The position numbers were made by a program, and so were the translations under genes. The notes below the pieces were generated by a model. The model saw only the letters and a program-made list of their open reading frames with translations, was not told the origin of the DNA and ran no database searches. This document shows, in pieces, positions 29,747 to 40,212 of a stretch of 64,000 nt of DNA (the first letter of the stretch is position 1; the number at the start of each line of letters is the position of its first letter). Source of the DNA: Mycobacterium angelicum (GTDB taxonomy: Bacteria; Actinomycetota; Actinomycetes; Mycobacteriales; Mycobacteriaceae); NCBI RefSeq assembly GCF_002086155.1, contig NZ_MVHE01000003.1, positions 1-64,000 on the forward strand, in the 5' to 3' direction.

Positions 29747-31419
29747 ACCTCGATGACCGTCGGCACGATCATCGGTTGACGGCGGTAGGTCTCCCCCACC
29801 CATTTGCCGACGGTGCGCCGCACGCCCTGCGCGATCCGGATCGGATCGACGACGTTGTCGGCCACCAACTGTTCCAGCTCGGCCTCGACCTTGCGCACGG
29901 CTGGCTCCAGGGCTTTGGGGTCCTCGGAGAACCCACGCGAATGCAGGAGCGGCGCGACCACCGCTTTGCCGGTGCCGCGCTTGACCACCACCGTGACCGC
30001 GACAAACCCGGAAGCCAGGATGAGCCGCTCGCCCAGGGTGATATCGCCGACGTCGCCGGTGATCAGTCCGTCGACGAACATCTTGCCCACCGGCACCGCA
30101 CCAGCGATCGACGCTTTACCGGCGACCAGATCTACGCTGACGCCGTTCTCGGCCAACATGATTGACTCCACCGGCACCCCGGCGCTGGCGGCCAGCTTGG
30201 CGTTCGCCCGCAGGTGCCGCCAGGTCCCGTGCACCGGCATGACGTGACGCGGCCGCACGCCGTTGTACAGGAACAACAGTTCTCCGGCGTACGCGTGGCC
30301 GGAAACATGCACCCGCGCTTGGGCATTGGTGACTACTCTGGCCCCGATCTTGGCCAGCGAGTCGATGACGCCGTAGACGGCTTCCTCGTTGCCCGGGATC
30401 AGTGACGACGACAAGATGATCAGATCGCCCGCGGTCAGAGTGATGCTGCGATGTTCGCCGCGCGACATCCGCGACAACGCCGACATCGGCTCGCCCTGGG
30501 TGCCGGTCGTGATCAGCACCACCTTCTCGGGCGCCATCATCTCGGCCGCGGCGATGTCGATCAGATCGGAATCGGCTACCCGTAGGAAGCCCAGCTCCCG
30601 CGCGATGCCCATGTTGCGCACCATGGATCGTCCGACGAACGACACCCGCCGGCCCAATGCCACTGCGGCGTCGATGATCTGCTGCACCCGGTCCACGTTG
30701 GAGGCGAAGCACGCCACGATGACCCGCCCGTCGGCACCGCGGATCAGCCGGTGCAGGGTCGGGCCCACTTCACTTTCCGACGGCCCGACCCCGGGATGTT
30801 CGGCGTTGGTCGAGTCGCACAGGAAAAGGTCCACGCCGGCGTCACCGAGCCGGGACATGCCGGGCAAGTCGGTGGGGCGGCCGTCCAGCGGTAATTGGTC
30901 GAGCTTTATGTCCCCGGTGTGCAGGACGGTGCCCGCACCGGTGTAGATGGCGATGGCCAGCGCGTCCGGGATGGAGTGGTTGACGGCGAAGTATTCACAC
31001 TCGAATACGCCGTGTCGGCTGCTCTGGCCCTCTTTGACTTCGACGAACACCGGCTTGATGCGGTGCTCGCGGCATTTGGCGGCGACCAGCGCCAGGGTGA
31101 ACTTGGAACCGACCACCGGAATGTCAGGCCGCAATTTGAGCAGGAACGGGATCGCGCCGATGTGGTCCTCGTGCGCGTGGGTCAACACCAGCGCCTCGAT
31201 GTCGTCGAGCCGATCTTCGATGTGGCGGATATCCGGCAGGATCAAGTCGACGCTCGGCTCGTCGTGGGTGGGGAACATCACCCCGCAGTCGATGAGCAGC
31301 AGCCGGCCCAGGTGCTCGAAAACCGTCATGTTGCGGCCGATTTCGCTGATGCCGCCCAACGCGGTTACCCGCAACCCGCCCGGGGCCAAAGGACCTGGTG
31401 GGGCGAGTTCTTCGTTCAC
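29743..31419 (-). CDS. rnj: Ribonuclease J
   Basis: A 558-residue metallo-beta-lactamase/beta-CASP nuclease, exactly the length of M. tuberculosis RNase J. Metal-binding motif HAHEDH gives H81, H83, D85 and H86; most relatives read HGHEDH. The beta-CASP part (VRPRHVMPVHGTW) and C-terminal domain are complete. It acts in RNA maturation and decay by 5'-exo and endo cleavage. The GTG at 31419 starts the family N-terminus; the frame is open upstream into dapA. It lies 19 bp after dapA. Confidence 0.96.
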   Translation of the reverse strand: MNEELAPPGPLAPGGLRVTALGGISEIGRNMTVFEHLGRLLLIDCGVMFPTHDEPSVDLILPDIRHIEDRLDDIEALVLTHAHEDHIGAIPFLLKLRPDIPVVGSKFTLALVAAKCREHRIKPVFVEVKEGQSSRHGVFECEYFAVNHSIPDALAIAIYTGAGTVLHTGDIKLDQLPLDGRPTDLPGMSRLGDAGVDLFLCDSTNAEHPGVGPSESEVGPTLHRLIRGADGRVIVACFASNVDRVQQIIDAAVALGRRVSFVGRSMVRNMGIARELGFLRVADSDLIDIAAAEMMAPEKVVLITTGTQGEPMSALSRMSRGEHRSITLTAGDLIILSSSLIPGNEEAVYGVIDSLAKIGARVVTNAQARVHVSGHAYAGELLFLYNGVRPRHVMPVHGTWRHLRANAKLAASAGVPVESIMLAENGVSVDLVAGKASIAGAVPVGKMFVDGLITGDVGDITLGERLILASGFVAVTVVVKRGTGKAVVAPLLHSRGFSEDPKALEPAVRKVEAELEQLVADNVVDPIRIAQGVRRTVGKWVGETYRRQPMIVPTVIEV

Positions 31420-31438
31420 CTCTGGCTCACCCTCTGGG

Positions 31439-33191
<1,753 letters not shown>

Positions 33192-33227
33192 GGCGCTCAC
33201 CTTAATCCGCCGAGTCTGTATTGGTGG

Positions 33228-33290
33228 CGTCGAAACTGCACACAGCGCGCGTGTCGAGCCTGTTTGGGCACCGTGAGTGCAGTTTCGGCG
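33228..33290. repeat. Long inverted repeat between thyX and the toxin remnant
   Basis: CGTCGAAACTGCAC (33228-33241) pairs with GTGCAGTTTCGGCG (33277-33290) with one mismatch, leaving a 35-nt loop. GTGCAGTTTCG-type inverted repeats are dispersed in mycobacterial intergenic DNA. It sits at the left edge of the accessory island. Confidence 0.65.
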
Positions 33291-33417
33291 CGAGGTCAAT
33301 GGGGTTGGTGACTAGATGGGACCAACTGTTCGTGGAAAGCTCACCCCGACGGACGTCGGCGCCGCAGCAGGGGCAGCCTGGCGGTCTTGCCACACTGACT
33401 CAAGCTAGAGGTGCGTC

Positions 33418-34386
33418 GTGACAGCACTCAACCAAGAGTTTCCGAGCCTTTCGGAGCTTCTTGCATGGCCCACTGAACATCTAATCGAAGGCGCGGCGCA
33501 CTGGGAGTCCACCCATCGGCGATGGTATGACGTCTTCTCGCGGGTCTGGGATGACTCAATGTCGGTCAACTGGACGGGCCAGACAGCTGAGCAACTACGG
33601 GATCGGACCTTCGACGATATGACGATGGTCAGTAGAATCGGCGACCGACTCGAGGAAGCGGCCAAGACCGCACGCACCGGAGCTTCGGAACTGTATGCGG
33701 CACGGTCGCATTTGCGATATGCGGTTGAGGACGCCCATTCTGCCGGATTTGAAGTCGGCAACGACCTTTCGATCACAGACTCTGGCGCCTGCGAATCGCC
33801 GATGACGATGGCCAGCCGGCGTGCCCTGACTCATAATCTCGCTCTCTCGACATCCGTCAGCGCGCAATGCAATTGGTTTCACTGGATCAGCAAGTCGCCG
33901 CGCGGGTGACCATCGCGTTCGCCGAACTCCGAACTATGCCTATCGACGACGTGCCCGCCCGCCCACGAGATGACAGCCCAGAACCGGCTCAGCGCAACGG
34001 GCTTCAACTCGTCGACAACGGGACTTGGAAGGATGCACCTAGCCCTCCACCCCAATCCCCCCTCGACGCCAACGGCTCAAGAAGTGCAGGAGGTAACCAG
34101 AGACCTCCCCCCTGGCAATCGCCCGTTTATCAAAGAGATGGCCCGGCCTCTCGCTCAACCGGTGGCTCCGCCACAGATCGAGCCCAAACCGCCGGCCCGC
34201 GTGGCTGTTGAACCCGCTCCGACTGTGGCGCCGCCTGCCCGACTCGGACCGCCTCCGATCCTTGGTCCAGTGCCTCCGGAATCCATCCCGCACCCTGTTC
34301 AACTGCCGCACAGCAATCAGGGAACACCGCCCCGCCAAGAAGTTGGGTACGAAATGCAAGCTGCAGCAGAATGTTTGAGGTCATAG
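33418..34386 (+). pseudogene. Broken ESX/WXG-type secreted toxin-like gene
   Basis: The first part (GTG at 33418; residues to about 120) is a helical WXG-like domain (WPTEHLIEGAAHWE; VWDDSMSVNWTGQTAEQLRDR) like the N-terminus of mycobacterial type VII-secreted toxin candidates. After about 33780 that frame turns into unrelated sequence and stops at 33909. The expected next helix (LDIRQRAMQLVSLDQQVAARV) appears in another frame, which has an in-frame stop near 33834 and runs to 34211. A Pro-rich linker with TAQEVQEVTRDLPPGNRP continues in the first frame (33970-34386). Two frame changes and a stop indicate decay. No catalytic toxin domain is visible at the C-terminus. Confidence 0.6.
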
Positions 34387-34427
34387 GCTATGCAGGTCGT
34401 TCGACACAACTCGGAGCAGCGCGCAGA

Positions 34428-34814
34428 ATGAACAACATTCGCAGAACAGTGCGTGAGGAGCTGCTGCTCGATGGGCTAGAAGGTGCCGTGCCGCTTACGA
34501 TCGTTGATTCGCACGCCACTGAGCTGAATCCGGCGATACCGATATCAGAACTGCAGAAAGAGACATTAGAGACGGTACGTTCGCTGGTGAGCGATGGACT
34601 TTTCTCCCTTGGCGCTATGTCCGGCGAAGACGGAAGTTGGGTCGAATGGAACGAATCGCTCGCCACATCAATGCAGAAGATTTCCGACGCGTACGTCAAT
34701 AATTACGAGGATCCTGCAGCTTGGATTTGGGCGTGGATGAAGCTCACGGACAAGGGCAAACAGGTCGCACGAGCATTAGGGCAAGAATGTACCGATCCAG
34801 ATTCATCATGTTGA
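34428..34814 (+). CDS. Small acidic protein, possible immunity partner of the broken toxin
   Basis: A 128-residue intact frame from the ATG at 34428 (MNNIRRTVREELLLDGLEG); an earlier in-frame start at 34371 overlaps the pseudogene end. It is acidic, helical, and has the layout ELQKETLETVRSLVSDGLFS then WVEWNESLATSMQKI and WAWMKLTDKGKQVARALG, which resembles short immunity-like proteins encoded after mycobacterial type VII toxins. No named family is certain. The position right after the toxin remnant is the main argument. Confidence 0.55.
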   Translation: MNNIRRTVREELLLDGLEGAVPLTIVDSHATELNPAIPISELQKETLETVRSLVSDGLFSLGAMSGEDGSWVEWNESLATSMQKISDAYVNNYEDPAAWIWAWMKLTDKGKQVARALGQECTDPDSSC

Positions 34815-34967
34815 GCTGCAGCCTAACGACCATTTATTGGACAGCAGGATAGATACTGGGCAAGTTTCTCGGAGACACTTGCCGTCAGCCTCGTCCAGCC
34901 AAATGGACCAGTGGCGAACGGCAACGGCTGGCCTGCGCCCAGCGCACCCACCATTACAGCCTCGAAC

Positions 34968-36593
34968 TCATCCACCGATCTGCTCCAACTGTTCCCGAAC
35001 CACCTTCTCCAGCCTTGCCGATTCATCAAGCGACGCAAGCAATTCCGCCTTCAGCCGCGCGATCTTCTCGTCGATCGGCTCACCCTTGTCCTCAACCTCG
35101 GGCGCTCCGACATACCGCCCGGGGGTCAGCGCGTAGTCCGCAGCTTTGATCTCCGCCAACGCAACCGACTTACAGAAGCCCGGAATATCCTCGTAGGTAA
35201 TGCCTTTCGCGGCGGCCGAGGAAGAAGCCCGCCAGGCATGGTAGGTATCACCGATCCGCACTATGTCGTCGTCGGTCAATGCCCGCTCGGCCCGGTCCAC
35301 CATGTAACCCAGCTCACGGGCGTCGATGAACAGCACCTGACCGCCACGGTCAACAGAACCTTGCTTACCTGCACCTTTATCCTTCGCCAGAAACCACAAG
35401 CACACCGGAATACCTGTGCTACGGAACAGCTGTGTCGGCAGCGCGACCATGCAGGACACCAGGTCGGCCTCCACGATCTGCGCACGAATGTAATTCTCTC
35501 CGTTCGCGTTCGACGACATCGAGCCGTTGGCCATGACCACCCCGGCTTTACCACCAGACTTGAGCTTGAACAGGATGTGCTGAATCCACGCGTAGTTGGC
35601 ATTGTTGGCGGGCGGGACGCCGAACCGCCACCGTGGGTCCTCTTCATCACGTGCCCAATCCTTGATATTGAACGGCGGATTGGCCATCACGTAGTCCATC
35701 TGCACCTCGGCATGCTGATCGCGCGCGAGTGTGTCGCCCCACCGACTGCTCAAACCACTGTGATCGATCCCATGGACGGCCAGATTCATCTTGGCCATAC
35801 GCCAGGTCTCCTCGACACTCTCCTGGCCATAGATGGCGATGTCTTTCGCGTCGCCCTGGTGGTCGGCGAGGAACTTCTCTGTTTGCACGAACATGCCGCC
35901 CGACCCGCAGCACGGGTCATATACCCGGCCCTTGGCGGGTTCGAGCACCTCGACGATCACCTTCACCACGCAGGGCGGGGTAAAGAACTCACCCCCCCGC
36001 TTACCTTCCGCCCGGGCGAAATTGCGCAGGAAATACTCGTAGACCTCACCCATCAGGTCTCGCGCGTTGTGCTCACCCTGACGACTGAATCGCACGCTGT
36101 TGAACAAGTCGATCAGTTCGCCGAGCCGCCGCTGGTCGATGTTGTCACGGTCATAAAGTCGTGGCAGCGTGCCGCCGAGCGTCGGATTAGCGTTCATCAC
36201 CGCATCCATGGCGTCATCAATCAGCTTTCCGATATTTTTGTCGGGCTGGTCCTCGTTCGCGGGCTTGTCTTTGGCGTTCTCCGCCAAGAATTCCCATCGC
36301 GCCGTCGGTGGCACCACGAACACGTTGTAGCCGTGGTACTCCGCGGGATCATCGCTTAGTACATGAATCTGATCGGCATCCATGCCGTCGGCCGCCAACT
36401 CAGCAAGAATCGATTCACGGCGCTCGTCGAACGCGTCGGAGACGAATTTCAGAAAAACCAGGCCCAGGATCACGTCCTTGTATTGGCTAGCCGAAAGCGA
36501 CCCGCGGAGCTTGTCCGCGGCCTTCCAGAGCGTGTCCTTGAGCTCCTTCATCGTCGACGGTGCTTGCGGCTCCTGTTTTTTCCGGGACGGCAT
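34968..36593 (-). CDS. hsdM: Type I restriction-modification system methyltransferase subunit HsdM
   Basis: A 541-residue N6-adenine methyltransferase. It has an N-terminal HsdM helical domain, SAM motif I DPCCGSGGMF (226-235) and catalytic NPPF (305-308). The M. tuberculosis counterpart (540 aa) methylates GATN4RTAC with HsdS; the specificity here depends on a different HsdS. The ATG at 36593 has AGGAAGG 9 nt upstream; the frame is open to 36857. No hsdR is in the window, so this may be an orphan methyltransferase. Past its stop, possible hsdS-start remnants lie at 34823-34970. Confidence 0.95.
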   Translation of the reverse strand: MPSRKKQEPQAPSTMKELKDTLWKAADKLRGSLSASQYKDVILGLVFLKFVSDAFDERRESILAELAADGMDADQIHVLSDDPAEYHGYNVFVVPPTARWEFLAENAKDKPANEDQPDKNIGKLIDDAMDAVMNANPTLGGTLPRLYDRDNIDQRRLGELIDLFNSVRFSRQGEHNARDLMGEVYEYFLRNFARAEGKRGGEFFTPPCVVKVIVEVLEPAKGRVYDPCCGSGGMFVQTEKFLADHQGDAKDIAIYGQESVEETWRMAKMNLAVHGIDHSGLSSRWGDTLARDQHAEVQMDYVMANPPFNIKDWARDEEDPRWRFGVPPANNANYAWIQHILFKLKSGGKAGVVMANGSMSSNANGENYIRAQIVEADLVSCMVALPTQLFRSTGIPVCLWFLAKDKGAGKQGSVDRGGQVLFIDARELGYMVDRAERALTDDDIVRIGDTYHAWRASSSAAAKGITYEDIPGFCKSVALAEIKAADYALTPGRYVGAPEVEDKGEPIDEKIARLKAELLASLDESARLEKVVREQLEQIGG

Positions 36594-37168
36594 CGCATGC
36601 ATCCTTCCTAGTGCCGACGGGCAACCCCGACACACCATGTTCCACATCGAGGGGTCAGGGCCCGCGGCAACCCCGCGAAACAACGCGGTTTTCAACTCGC
36701 GAGGGGCCGCTCCGGACGCTTGCTTGTCGTTCGTAGTCATGAGCCTCAGCCAACGCGGCCTCACAACACTCGGCTTGGCCGCGCAGCAGAACTGCAGCCG
36801 ACCAAGTCGGCCATTCACTTCCGGGAGAGGCAGTTTCATTGATGAGTGTGTCAGCACTAGCGGGCCGACCTCAGCCGATGCGGACGGGCGAATCGTCCGG
36901 GGAAAACACCCGCAGCTCGCGAATCCCCTGTCGACCGCAGAGTGTCCTCAGGATCGAACTGCCCGGCCCAACGCACCGCTCGGCGAGCGACCTGACGGCC
37001 AGCTCAATTCAGACGAGCGCGCCGAAGATCTAGACTCTTGCACTGGAATCACTTGCGCCGTCCAGCGGTTGCTGGCCGCGCTCAACGACGCGAACCCCGA
37101 AGCCCACGCGATTTTTTCGACCGGTTCGTCCTCAGGTGAGGTGGCTTAGCCCACCGACGGCTAGCGAC
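36594..37168. other. Gene-poor stretch upstream of hsdM
   Basis: 575 bp with no gene I can support. On the minus strand around 36880-37020 a broken frame reads ILRTLCGRQGIRELRVFS, faintly like the start of MNT-type nucleotidyltransferases, but it is closed by stops on both sides. The region may hold decayed genes of the island. Confidence 0.35.
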
Positions 37169-37564
37169 TCAAGTACAAGCCGGCCGGATATCGGTGTGGA
37201 TGAAATCATCACCGACGAAAAGCAGCGGCTCCCCGGTGACGTGGGCCAACGCGTAGCTAAAGGTATCGCCGAGATTGAGCCCGGCCGGATGCCCGCTCCC
37301 GCGGCCATAGTCACGGTATGCCTGCGCCGCAACTCGCGCTTGGTCGGCATCGAAGGCTTCAATGCCGATTCCATAATCGTTGAGCAATCGATCAACCAGC
37401 CGACTGATCTCCGGCCGGTTTGGCCGCTTCATCACTGCACACAACTCGACATAACTTGGTGCGGAGATTCGCGAGTTCGGTGAGTTGACCAGCGCGTCCT
37501 TAAGTGACTCCGCACTCGTTTCACCGCGCACGATCGCGACGATGGCTGAGGTGTCGACAATCAT
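37169..37564 (-). CDS. vapC: VapC toxin, PIN-domain ribonuclease (VapC42 type)
   Basis: A 131-residue PIN-domain protein with the acidic residues D4 (MIVDTSAIVAI), E40 (YVELCAV), D100 (LNLGDTFSYA) and D119 (FVGDDF) that hold Mg for RNA cleavage. It has the size of VapC42 (Rv2759c) and the same neighbour, hsdS. The start overlaps the antitoxin stop as ATGA. Confidence 0.93.
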   Translation of the reverse strand: MIVDTSAIVAIVRGETSAESLKDALVNSPNSRISAPSYVELCAVMKRPNRPEISRLVDRLLNDYGIGIEAFDADQARVAAQAYRDYGRGSGHPAGLNLGDTFSYALAHVTGEPLLFVGDDFIHTDIRPACT

Positions 37565-37830
37565 CGCGGCAAACCATCGTCGTCGTAAAGGTCGGACTCC
37601 GTCTGCCCAATCGCGCGCTTGTCGTCGTCGGTGAGCAATCTGCCGAGCTCCTGCAGGGTTTTTTCCGCCGCAGTGCGCCTCGCCGTAGCCCCGACGGACC
37701 CTTCGCGGTCCAGTTCCGCTAGCCGTCGTGCGACGGCTTCTTCGATCGCCGCCGTCTGATTGGTGCCCGTACGCACCGCAAGTTCGCGCACCAATCGCAC
37801 AGTGCGTTCGCTCTTGATATTCAGACTCAT
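37561..37830 (-). CDS. vapB: VapB antitoxin, ribbon-helix-helix type (VapB42 type)
   Basis: An 89-residue antitoxin of the PSK-operon transcription factor family: MSLNIKSERTVRLVRELAVR for DNA binding and an acidic C-terminus (DDDKRAIGQTESDLYDDDGLP) for toxin neutralisation. It probably autorepresses the pair. It lies 32 bp from the end of hsdS, so the TA pair splits hsdS from hsdM. Confidence 0.92.
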   Translation of the reverse strand: MSLNIKSERTVRLVRELAVRTGTNQTAAIEEAVARRLAELDREGSVGATARRTAAEKTLQELGRLLTDDDKRAIGQTESDLYDDDGLPR

Positions 37831-37862
37831 GGTAGAACGGTACTCGAATGACGGTAGACAAT

Positions 37863-38948
37863 CTACCCTGTCGGGTTGACGACCGCGGCGGAGTCCGTAA
37901 GTCGCACCTTGCCCGTCAACAGAAGCGGCAGGAGTTCATCGCGGAGGGCTGATAACCGGCCCGATTCCGCTCTTCGATGGCGACAGAGAGCACCAAGGCC
38001 CCTAAGGGTCTGCGCCGTCCCGGCGTCCAAACTCCGTACATCCGGCACTTGGGTCCCCAGTAGCTCGCGCGGTTGAATTCGCTGACGACTTCCGGTCATG
38101 CCAGCCCCCCTTTGTTGCAAGGTGGCCAAGACGTCGCGCTGGCGTAACGCCGACCAGAGCGCGCAAGGGTCGACCCCGATCGGTTGCAGTACGACGAATT
38201 CGGTGCTCGCCAATGCCATTTCTGACGGCAGCTCGGCGACATTCCAAATTCGCGGTATTCTGGGATTCATCTTAGAGAATAAAACGCATCCCGCCGATAT
38301 ACGAAATTTGTTGCTCTTGATACTGCTGCCGTCAACGATAATTGGTCGGGCGCCGTTGTCGTATGCGGGAAAACTGTAGTATGCAACTCTTCGATCGAAC
38401 CGTGCAGGCTCGAGACACACGGCCGACCTACTAGCCAGAGTTGACAGCGCGGTGCGATCAGAGATCCGCGCAACCATTGCGACCATTAGCGCCTCAGCGG
38501 CTGCGATGACATGGTTATTAGCCATGATTTTGTCGTCCAGGGCGCCGAGAATCTCGCCGATTCGACGACGCTCGGAGGAGATATCCGACACAGTAACGCT
38601 TCTGAGAATGCTCAGATTCAGCAGTGGCTGGCCGGATCCGGCACGATACCGATTAAGCCCACATGTCTGCAATGCGTAGTACCAATATCGCGTTTCTTCG
38701 GGGTTGTCGGCCCGGCACACCAGTGCATTATCTGTGACCCACACATCCCTTTCGCAATAGCGAAGGCTACCGCAATAGGATCCAACACGACCTATTACTA
38801 TCAGAGGCCCCCGAGCATTGCATTCCGACGTATATCCGATGACCCCGTTGGCACCATAAACGGGAAAGCGCTCGTGAGGGATTCGTGGCGGCGGTGCGCC
38901 GCCCGCGCTGAAATCGAGGTGATCTCCTAAGCGCACCGTGCGAGTCAT
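37863..38948 (-). CDS. hsdS: Type I restriction-modification specificity subunit HsdS
   Basis: A 361-residue protein with two target-recognition domains: RLGDHLDFSAGGAPPPRIP...YGANGVIGYT, and a second starting near TLASRSAVCLEP. Central and C-terminal helical spacers are RIGEILGALDDKIMANNHVI and AESGRLSALRDELLPLLLTGKV. It sets the DNA target of HsdM. Base composition is less GC-rich than the core genes. Its ATG overlaps the upstream winged-helix gene's stop as ATGA. Confidence 0.92.
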   Translation of the reverse strand: MTRTVRLGDHLDFSAGGAPPPRIPHERFPVYGANGVIGYTSECNARGPLIVIGRVGSYCGSLRYCERDVWVTDNALVCRADNPEETRYWYYALQTCGLNRYRAGSGQPLLNLSILRSVTVSDISSERRRIGEILGALDDKIMANNHVIAAAEALMVAMVARISDRTALSTLASRSAVCLEPARFDRRVAYYSFPAYDNGARPIIVDGSSIKSNKFRISAGCVLFSKMNPRIPRIWNVAELPSEMALASTEFVVLQPIGVDPCALWSALRQRDVLATLQQRGAGMTGSRQRIQPRELLGTQVPDVRSLDAGTAQTLRGLGALCRHRRAESGRLSALRDELLPLLLTGKVRLTDSAAVVNPTG

Positions 38949-40162
38949 CAGCCGGCCCGTTTGGTTGCGGTGCGCAGTTCGGCGGCCAGGTCGCCCCGGC
39001 TCGAAACGGTGACCCCGCCCAGTTCCAGCCAACCGGCCATCGACTCGAGCTCCGCGGTGAGCGCCTCGGCCGTTCGGGCCCGCGGCGCGCCGGGTTCGCC
39101 GAAGGCGCCCACCACGCGCAGCGTGTTGGCCGCGCGGTCGGCCTTGAGATCCACCCGCGCGACCAACTGCCCGTCCAGCAGCAGCGGCCACACGTAATAC
39201 CCGTATCGCCGCCTGTCCACGGGCGTATAGATCTCGATGCGGTAGTGGAAATCGAATAGCCGCTCGACCCGGGGCCGGAAGAAGATCAACGGGTCGAACG
39301 GACACAGCAACGCCGTGCCGCGGTCTCGGCGCGGCACCGTTCGTCCGGTCCGCAGGTAGGCCGGCGCCGGCCAGCCCTCGACGTCGACGCGCTCGATCTC
39401 CCCCGCGGCTATCAGATCGGCAATGGCCGGCTTGACCTGCTGGGCGGACAGCCGGAAGTAGTCGCGCAGGTCCGCCTCGGTGCCGACGCCAAGCGCGGTC
39501 GCCGCCCGCAGCGTCAGCTCCCGAACGGCCTCCTGGTCGTCGACGTGCCGGGCCAGCACGTCGGCCGGCAGCACTCGCTCCACCAGGTCGTAATGCCTGG
39601 CGAAACCAACCCGGGTCGCGGTGGTGAGCACGCCGGAGGCGAACAGCGCTTCAGCCACCCACTTGGTGTCACTGCGCGTCCACCAGGTGCCCTTCTTTCG
39701 GCGCGGCGCCGCTTGCAGATACGCCTCGATCTGACCGGCCGTGCTCGGTCCTAGTTCGCCGACGGCGGCGACGATGTCGTCGGCCAGCTGCGGGTTGGCC
39801 TTCACTACGTGGGTGCCCCAGCGTCCATGGGTGTACTGACGCATCCGCCAGCGCAGCAGCGGCCAGTCGTCGACGGCCATCAGCGCAGCCTCATGCGCCC
39901 AGTACTCAACGAGCAGTCGGGTCCGTAACGGACCCCACGCCACCCGGTCCAGCACGTCGCGGTCGTACGGCCCGAGTCGGCTGAACACCGGCGCGTAGTG
40001 CGCGCGTACCGCCACCGACACCGAGTCCAGCTGCAATACCTGGATACGCGAAATCAGCCGCTGTAGATGCGCACGCGTGACCCTGCCCGCCGGCCGCGGC
40101 TCGCTAAAGCCTTGGGCGGCAACGGCTATCCGCCGGGCTTGCGCAACGGTGATCCTGCTCAG
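38948..40162 (-). CDS. YcaQ/winged-helix DNA-binding family protein, start unresolved
   Basis: About 400 residues of the YcaQ-type winged-helix family (RIQVLQLDSVSVAVRAHYAPVFSRLGPYDRD; YYVWPLLLDGQLVARVDLKADR near the C-terminus). Relatives include a DNA glycosylase that unhooks interstrand crosslinks. Conserved sequence extends upstream of 40036 (TVAQARRIAVAAQGFSEPRPAGRVTR), so the gene must begin further up, but no ATG, GTG or TTG lies in this frame there; CTG at 40162 is possible. An ATG with an AGGAG site lies just upstream in another frame (10 codons after it, then TGA), which suggests a frameshift. Confidence 0.8.
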   Translation of the reverse strand: MSRITVAQARRIAVAAQGFSEPRPAGRVTRAHLQRLISRIQVLQLDSVSVAVRAHYAPVFSRLGPYDRDVLDRVAWGPLRTRLLVEYWAHEAALMAVDDWPLLRWRMRQYTHGRWGTHVVKANPQLADDIVAAVGELGPSTAGQIEAYLQAAPRRKKGTWWTRSDTKWVAEALFASGVLTTATRVGFARHYDLVERVLPADVLARHVDDQEAVRELTLRAATALGVGTEADLRDYFRLSAQQVKPAIADLIAAGEIERVDVEGWPAPAYLRTGRTVPRRDRGTALLCPFDPLIFFRPRVERLFDFHYRIEIYTPVDRRRYGYYVWPLLLDGQLVARVDLKADRAANTLRVVGAFGEPGAPRARTAEALTAELESMAGWLELGGVTVSSRGDLAAELRTATKRAG

Positions 40163-40212
40163 CCGGTGCCGACTTTCTGGCCCGAGAGTTCCATATCGTT
40201 CAACTCCTGGCT

